A stretch of DNA of 19,163 bases. Source: JAKBCQ01 sp021807585 (GTDB lineage Bacteria > Planctomycetota > Planctomycetia > Isosphaerales > Isosphaeraceae). Shown piece by piece: positions 14,473 to 19,163 of the stretch. The stretch lies in assembly GCA_027325115.1 (NCBI GenBank), contig DAHWFG010000424.1, forward strand, positions 1-19,163, written 5' to 3'. The notes below the pieces were generated by a model. That model did not search any database, was not told the DNA's origin, and saw nothing but the letters and a program-made list of their open reading frames with translations. Numbering within the stretch: position 1 is the stretch's first letter; each line of letters opens with the position of its first letter. The position numbers and the translations under genes are program-made.

Positions 14473-17172
14473 TCACGCGTCGAAAACCGAAGCGGACTCC
14501 CTGCCGTCGGTCGAAGCGAGCGAGCCGCGTTGAGGTTGGATCGACTTGGGAGCGAAGCCGAGGACGACGCGACACGGAGCGTGCTGAAGAACGTAACGCG
14601 TGGTCGCCGCGAGAACCATCGTGTCGAGAGCGCGATATTCGCCGCGCAGGCTCATAAAAATCGCGTCGTGTTTCCCCTCGAGCGCCGCCTGCACCAATCG
14701 AGGACCCGCGTCGCCGCGCATCACCAACGAATCGACGCGACGTCCCAGCTCGTGAGCGCGCTCGACCCCTTTGCGGATCACATCTTCCATCGGCTCGGAC
14801 TCATCGTCGGTCGATTCGTTCTCTTCAATCGCCACCAGCGTGACATGCACCGTCGGGTCGAGGAAACTGATCACCGTGTCGAGAAAATCCGCCGAGAGCG
14901 AGCTGCCGTCATACGCGAGCAAGAGCTTTTCAACACCTCGCCAACTCGAACGAAGCTCGGCAAGCGTCCTCACCGAATCCAAATCGCGACCGCCGAGCGC
15001 AGGGATCCGACTCCCCCCGGCGATATCCATCCGATTGTCAATCCCCTGCCCCATCACCCGAATCGTCAGCGGAGACGGCTTCGATCCACAAACGTTGAAC
15101 CAATACAGCGCGATCTGATCAAGCTGATCGTGGGGCTCGAACTTGTTCGAAGCCCCCATGATGATCTCCTCGGCGCCGATCGTCTGGGCGGTTCGCGCCA
15201 ACGCATAAATCGGTTCGTTCGTCGGCACGATCAACGGCTTGACGGGCTTGCCGATCGTCTCGGCCATGTTCACGACCGCGGTCAAAAGCTCGCGATCGGC
15301 GAGCGTGATCGATTCGGTCTCGCCGTTATCGAGCACGGGGACGACCCGCGCCGTCATCACCACGACGTCGGTCGTATCAGGATCGGTCTCGGTTAAACAT
15401 TTTTCCAGCATCGACAAGTTTCGCGGTGATCGAATCGCCACCAGCTTGCGATAAGGCTTCGTCAGCTCAAGCGATTGAACGTCGAGCGTTTCGCTGATTC
15501 GCTGATTGAACTGCTCGAGGTGTTCCGGGTGCGCCTGGCCCGATTGCTTTAGCTTGTGCGCGCGGGCGTATTCCGTCCCCACAAAAACCGCGAAGAAAGA
15601 CGCGGTGAACACCGCTCCACTGATCGTCGCAACCTCTTTCGTCATCAAATTCATGACCGCCGCGGCGAATAAGACCGCGAAGATCAGCGTGATCCCCAGT
15701 GGAAAATCGTATTTGCCGAACGTGATATTTAAAGGAACTTCATATTCGCGTTTGGCCGGTTCTTTGAAACGTAGGACGAGCATTCCCATCGCCTTGAAGA
15801 CGAAGCTCCAAACGACGCCGAACGCGTACGCCTCGCCGAGCGTGAGGACGTTGCCGCGACTAACGAGGATCGTGAACAACTGAAGCCCGAGGACGAGATT
15901 GAGGATCCGCGACGTCGTGCCGTATTTGCGGTGGGGCCGCAAGAACCAATCGGGCATCACGCCGTCTTCGGCCACTCGGTTGAGCACGCCGTTGGACCCG
16001 ACGATCGCGGTGTTCACCGCGCCCGAAAGAATCAAAAACCCCGTGAATACGACGAACGCGTTCAAAATCAGCCGCATCCACGCGGGGCCGACGACGTTCA
16101 TCGCCAACCCGCCGATCAAATTATCGGCATATTTCGACATACGAACACTATCTGGTATCAACATAACGGCGAAAAAGCTGATGAGCGAAGTGAGCAAAAG
16201 GCTATAGATGAAAACGACGAACGCGGCCTTCTTGAAGTTCTTGAGTTTGGGGCTTTCGACCTCGCGATAAACCTGCGCCAGCGTTTCCTCGCCGCTCATC
16301 GCCAAAATCGAGTGGCCGAAAGCGATCACGATCCCCATCACGCCGAACAGGCTAAACCATTGAATGCGACCCGGCCGGAGCGCCGCGCCGATCGACGTCT
16401 TGCCCAAAAATCCCAGCGGATCGACCTGCCGCCCCGTGATCGAATCGATCACCGGCTCTCCCATATAATCGACTTTGAGACTGAGATCGGGCGCCATCGG
16501 CGGCAGATGAACGTGGTCGCTCCGAACCGCGATCGTCACCAAACACCAGAGGATCGTCAGGACGGCCATCACCGTCGTCACTCCCATGATCTTCAGCGCC
16601 TTATCGCTCGATTCATGAATCCCCCGAATGTTCGCCCGCCAAAAATAAAGCGTGATCGCCGCGGCGATCGCCATCGATCCGATCCCGCGATCAATCATGA
16701 AATGAAGATGAAACCGTTCCGATGTTTCATTCACCAAACCGATGATGTACTGCCCCGCCGTTACCGCGCTGATCGGTCCTGTTAAGATATAATCGAACAT
16801 CAACGCCGAAACCGATAATTTGGCGAGCGTTCCCCCCATCGCCTCCTTGACGACGCGATACACGCCGCCCCTGACGAACATCGAACAGCTTTCGATGTAA
16901 ACGCTCCGCACCGCGTAGCTGAACAGCATCACCGCGAGGATGAACCAAGGCGCGGCTTTGCCGACGGCGCTCTCGACAATCCCGCCGATGTAAAACGTCG
17001 TGCTCGCCAAATCGCACAGAACGATCGCCGCGGTACGCCAGTACGAGATGAACGTGAACATCACGCTCGTCACCACGAGCACGCGGCCGGCTCGAATCGC
17101 CGAGCCCACCCGCGCCGAGCCCGTCTTAGGAACTCCCGTCCCCATACTTGAATGCGAACCCTCCGAGATCAT
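14473..17172 (-). CDS. APC-superfamily amino acid permease with tandem C-terminal universal stress protein domains
   Basis: An 899-residue protein. Residues 30-535 carry roughly 12 membrane helices of an APC-type permease. Recognisable blocks are DLASTTFYIGGI, YIESCSMFVRGGVYRVVKEA, FGHSILAMSGEETLAQVYRE and GSNGVLNRVAEDGVMPDWF. A block YEVPLNITFGKYDFPLG precedes the last helices. Residues 574-710 and 746-872 are two cytoplasmic universal stress protein (USP) folds; the second has LLLAYDGSSLSADFLD and ends VLQHAPCRVVLG. The usual ATP-binding G-2x-G-9x-G(S/T) motif is not clear in it (RGEYRALDTMVLAATT), so nucleotide binding is doubtful. Proteins of this layout are presumed amino acid or cation-linked transporters gated by the stress domains. 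GGAAGG sits 9 bases before the ATG. The substrate is unknown. Confidence 0.87.
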   Translation of the reverse strand: MISEGSHSSMGTGVPKTGSARVGSAIRAGRVLVVTSVMFTFISYWRTAAIVLCDLASTTFYIGGIVESAVGKAAPWFILAVMLFSYAVRSVYIESCSMFVRGGVYRVVKEAMGGTLAKLSVSALMFDYILTGPISAVTAGQYIIGLVNETSERFHLHFMIDRGIGSMAIAAAITLYFWRANIRGIHESSDKALKIMGVTTVMAVLTILWCLVTIAVRSDHVHLPPMAPDLSLKVDYMGEPVIDSITGRQVDPLGFLGKTSIGAALRPGRIQWFSLFGVMGIVIAFGHSILAMSGEETLAQVYREVESPKLKNFKKAAFVVFIYSLLLTSLISFFAVMLIPDSVRMSKYADNLIGGLAMNVVGPAWMRLILNAFVVFTGFLILSGAVNTAIVGSNGVLNRVAEDGVMPDWFLRPHRKYGTTSRILNLVLGLQLFTILVSRGNVLTLGEAYAFGVVWSFVFKAMGMLVLRFKEPAKREYEVPLNITFGKYDFPLGITLIFAVLFAAAVMNLMTKEVATISGAVFTASFFAVFVGTEYARAHKLKQSGQAHPEHLEQFNQRISETLDVQSLELTKPYRKLVAIRSPRNLSMLEKCLTETDPDTTDVVVMTARVVPVLDNGETESITLADRELLTAVVNMAETIGKPVKPLIVPTNEPIYALARTAQTIGAEEIIMGASNKFEPHDQLDQIALYWFNVCGSKPSPLTIRVMGQGIDNRMDIAGGSRIPALGGRDLDSVRTLAELRSSWRGVEKLLLAYDGSSLSADFLDTVISFLDPTVHVTLVAIEENESTDDESEPMEDVIRKGVERAHELGRRVDSLVMRGDAGPRLVQAALEGKHDAIFMSLRGEYRALDTMVLAATTRYVLQHAPCRVVLGFAPKSIQPQRGSLASTDGRESASVFDA

Positions 17173-17678
17173 CGCGACCGCCCTTCCGATCGCCGACGAC
17201 GCGGCGCCAAAATCAACCCGTTTCGAATGAAATGCGATGAAAGTCTCGCCGACTCAAACCGGGAAGCCTCACCGATACGCTCAATCATGTTTCGTTATGC
17301 CGATCACCAACCAAAGCGGACGGCTTCGTCGATCATTTCGATTCGCCCACCTCGCATGTTTAACTAAAGGTCGGATCGTACGTGATCGGTTCCGGCAATG
17401 TCAAGATTCGGCTCGATTACGCATCGCGTCGCCCAACCGAGACCCCCCGACCGAAACGCGCAAACTCATTCCGATTTCTTTCCGTTCAACCAACCGCACT
17501 TGAGGAGGTTCTGAGCCGATCGGCGATCGACCCTCGACCCAAGGCGGCTTGATTCCCCGCGTCGGTCTCGACGCGCAAGATCCGCCGTCGTATTGTATTT
17601 CGGATTGTCGTCGTTCGGATCGCGGACGACTCGACTCCGTAATTTGACCGCGCTCGATCGCTGAAGGAAATCTCTGCA
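17173..17678. other. Divergent intergenic region between the APC permease and cdsA
   Basis: Five hundred bases without a convincing gene. It holds a minus-strand promoter candidate (17375-17404) with a leader of about 195 bases for the permease, and the upstream region of cdsA. A perfect AGGAGG at 17503-17508 is not followed by a start codon at usable distance. No firm plus-strand promoter for cdsA is seen; TTGACC at 17645-17650 is too close to the start. Confidence 0.5.
17375..17404 (-). promoter_or_regulatory. Candidate sigma70-type promoter of the APC permease
   Basis: On the minus strand a perfect TTGACA (17404-17399) is followed after 18 bases by TACGAT (17380-17375). Transcription would begin near 17368, giving a leader of about 195 bases before the ATG at 17172. 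Confidence 0.45.
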
Positions 17679-18596
17679 ATGCTAGCCGCCCGCGTGGCGA
17701 CCGGAGCCGTGTTCGCCGGCATCTTCGTCGCGGTTCTTTGGCTCGATGAACGGCTCGCCCCATGGTATCCGCTCTGGCTGATCCTCTCGCTCGTCTTATT
17801 GGGAGCGTCGGCGGTCGAAGTCGTCAATTTATTCGCCGCGACCAGCGCCAAACCGTCCGGCAACACCGTCTTCGGCGGAGTGATCGCGCTTGTCGTCGCC
17901 AACTGGGCGCCGCACGTCGCGATCGGCTTGGCGAGCCGCGAACTCGACGGCGCGCCGATCGACGTCGACCCCATGTTCGCCATTCATGTTTTCGCATGGC
18001 CGATGTGGATGTTCGTCGTGATCGTGATGCTTTCGTTCATCGTCCAAAGCGTTCAATTCAGCAGGCCGGGGGGAGGAACGATGGCGACGATCGCCGGGAC
18101 CGTCCTCGCCGCGGCGTATGTCGGCCTTTTAGGAAGCTTTACGATCCAGATGCGATGGCTTTATCAACCGTACCACGGAATGATTCCGCTGGCGGCGCTC
18201 ATCGCGACCTCAAAAGGCGCCGACACGGGGGCTTACACGATCGGCCGAATCCTCGGCAAAACGAAACTCTGGCCGCGTTTGAGCCCGAATAAAACGGTCG
18301 AGGGGGCGATCGGCGGAATGATCGCTGGGGTCCTGGCTTCGTCGATCGTCTTCGCCGTCGCGCGCTTCATCCTCGGCGCCAAGGTTTTTCACTGGGATTT
18401 CGCGATCGGTTACGGAATCGTCGTCGGCGCGACGGCTCAGCTCGGCGATTTGATGGAATCGATGATCAAACGCGATTGCGCCCGCAAAGACGCCTCCGAC
18501 GCCCTCCCCGGCTTTGGCGGAGTTCTCGACCTGCTCGACTCAATCCTCTTCGCGGGTCCCGTCGCGTACGGCTTCTGGCTCGCCTTCGGACCGTGA
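17679..18596 (+). CDS. cdsA: Phosphatidate cytidylyltransferase (CDP-diglyceride synthase)
   Basis: A 305-residue polytopic membrane enzyme making CDP-diacylglycerol from CTP and phosphatidic acid, the entry step to bacterial phospholipids. The C-terminal half carries the family blocks: ATSKGADTGAYTIGR (176-190), SPNKTVEGAIGG (202-213), QLGDLMESMIKRDCARKD (254-271) and LPGFGGVLDLLDS (276-288). The conserved acidic residues D182, E208, D257, D271, D284 and D287 are present. Against the textbook signature (HGG and DR) this protein has FGG (F279) and DL (L285). The first half holds several hydrophobic helices. AAGGA (17664-17668) lies 10 bases before the ATG. In many bacteria cdsA sits beside uppS and dxr, but neither is next to it here. 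Confidence 0.93.
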   Translation: MLAARVATGAVFAGIFVAVLWLDERLAPWYPLWLILSLVLLGASAVEVVNLFAATSAKPSGNTVFGGVIALVVANWAPHVAIGLASRELDGAPIDVDPMFAIHVFAWPMWMFVVIVMLSFIVQSVQFSRPGGGTMATIAGTVLAAAYVGLLGSFTIQMRWLYQPYHGMIPLAALIATSKGADTGAYTIGRILGKTKLWPRLSPNKTVEGAIGGMIAGVLASSIVFAVARFILGAKVFHWDFAIGYGIVVGATAQLGDLMESMIKRDCARKDASDALPGFGGVLDLLDSILFAGPVAYGFWLAFGP

Positions 18597-19163
18597 CGTA
18601 TCGGCTGATCGACTTACGTAAAACTACTTGCGCGTTGGCGGGGTATCCGGGAATTACATGAAATCGGCAATGCCTTCGCTCGAGCGTTTTAGAATTGCGC
18701 GTATCGTCGGGCTACAAACTTATGAGGCCATCCGTAATGAATAGCGCGTAATCAGCGGGAGTTGAGAGTCAACCTTCAATCGGGATGTTCGCCAGGACAA
18801 ATCGAGACTGGATTAATTACGCTTTGATGTATTTGATTTATATGTCTGATCATAGGTATTTGAAACCCGCATCGTTTCACCAAGATCGACTCGAAGCGAG
18901 ATTCCGGATCGACTTTTACTTCCTCTTTCATGGATCATCGGCTGTTCGCGACCCGTTCGGTTCACATTCGTTCGCTTTGGATCGTTCTTCTGAAAATCCG
19001 AAAAAAACTCCGCAACCCTCTTGCAATCGATACGACTGTTTGATCTCTTCGAAATCGTGCGACATCCGGCGACAAGATTCCATCTTCAAACGATTTCGCT
19101 CGAGACGGTTTATCACCGATTCGGATAGCTTCTGATTCGTTCATCGCGGTATCGAGTTCGGCA
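18597..19163. other. Region after cdsA without a recognisable gene
   Basis: About 570 bases up to the window edge. Open frames exist (for example 18785-19135, +) but their translations show no domain, their codon use differs from the neighbours, and no ribosome binding site precedes them. The stretch 18800-18860 is AT-rich. A short palindromic CGCTCGAGCG followed by TTTT (18677-18690) is a weak terminator candidate for cdsA. Confidence 0.5.

Noticed and set aside
14401..15396. A 331-codon plus-strand frame opposite the APC-USP gene
   Set aside because: It is antisense to the universal stress domains, has no ribosome binding site and no recognisable motif.
15931..16785. A 284-codon plus-strand frame opposite the APC permease
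   Set aside because: Extremely His/Arg/Asp-rich translation typical of the reverse of membrane helices; no family resemblance.
17237..17503. An 88-codon plus-strand frame in the permease-cdsA gap
   Set aside because: No ribosome binding site, no domain, and it overlaps the minus-strand promoter candidate and leader.
17503..17508. Perfect AGGAGG Shine-Dalgarno sequence upstream of cdsA
   Set aside because: No ATG, GTG or TTG opening a sensible frame follows at usable distance.
18697..18758. Two loosely similar stretches beginning GCGCGTA (18697 and 18744)
   Set aside because: Only seven bases match exactly and similarity fades quickly; likely chance.
18785..19135. A 116-codon plus-strand frame near the right edge
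   Set aside because: Codon use and composition differ from the real genes, there is no ribosome binding site and no recognisable domain.

Overview
The window reads as chromosomal DNA from a GC-rich Gram-negative bacterium, most likely a planctomycete. This is inference. It rests on the M56 peptidase / regulatory-like domain / redoxin fusion, the APC permease with tandem universal stress domains, the loosely packed gene clusters, and a strong taste for GATC-centred palindromes. I see no RNA genes, CRISPR arrays, insertion sequences or phage genes.

Layout, left to right. (1) The 3' end of a fatty-acid-desaturase-like gene, cut by the window edge (3-575, +). (2) A BlaI-type repressor and a large BlaR1-type membrane metallopeptidase that meet at an ATGA overlap (903-4585, +). 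An upstream region holds a good promoter and scattered TTACAG/CTGTA elements. (3) A two-TM membrane protein of unknown function (4890-5954, +). (4) A four-gene MacAB-type efflux or lipoprotein-export cassette (6247-10673, +): periplasmic adaptor, ABC ATPase and two separate FtsX-like permeases. It is preceded by hairpins and a possible promoter. (5) A convergent block on the minus strand. A chemoreceptor-like protein (13288-10742) lies just downstream of a receiver-HATPase regulator (14245-13331). Upstream of both is a long APC permease with C-terminal universal stress domains (17172-14473), with its own promoter candidate. (6) cdsA, phosphatidate cytidylyltransferase (17679-18596, +), and then about 570 bases without a convincing gene.

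How the genes may work together. BlaI and the BlaR1-like protein form the classic repressor/protease-sensor pair, but the sensor part here is not a penicillin-binding domain. It is a long periplasmic region ending in a thioredoxin fold with no active-site cysteines, so the signal is probably not a beta-lactam. The ATPase, permeases and adaptor form one transport complex in the inner membrane and periplasm. The chemoreceptor and the receiver-HATPase protein are 42 bases apart in the same direction and probably form one signalling unit. The HATPase resembles anti-sigma kinases rather than flagellar chemotaxis outputs.

Nothing here is certainly a new system. The most unusual items are the BlaR1-like sensor with a redox-dead thioredoxin tail and the chemoreceptor paired with an RsbW-like response regulator.
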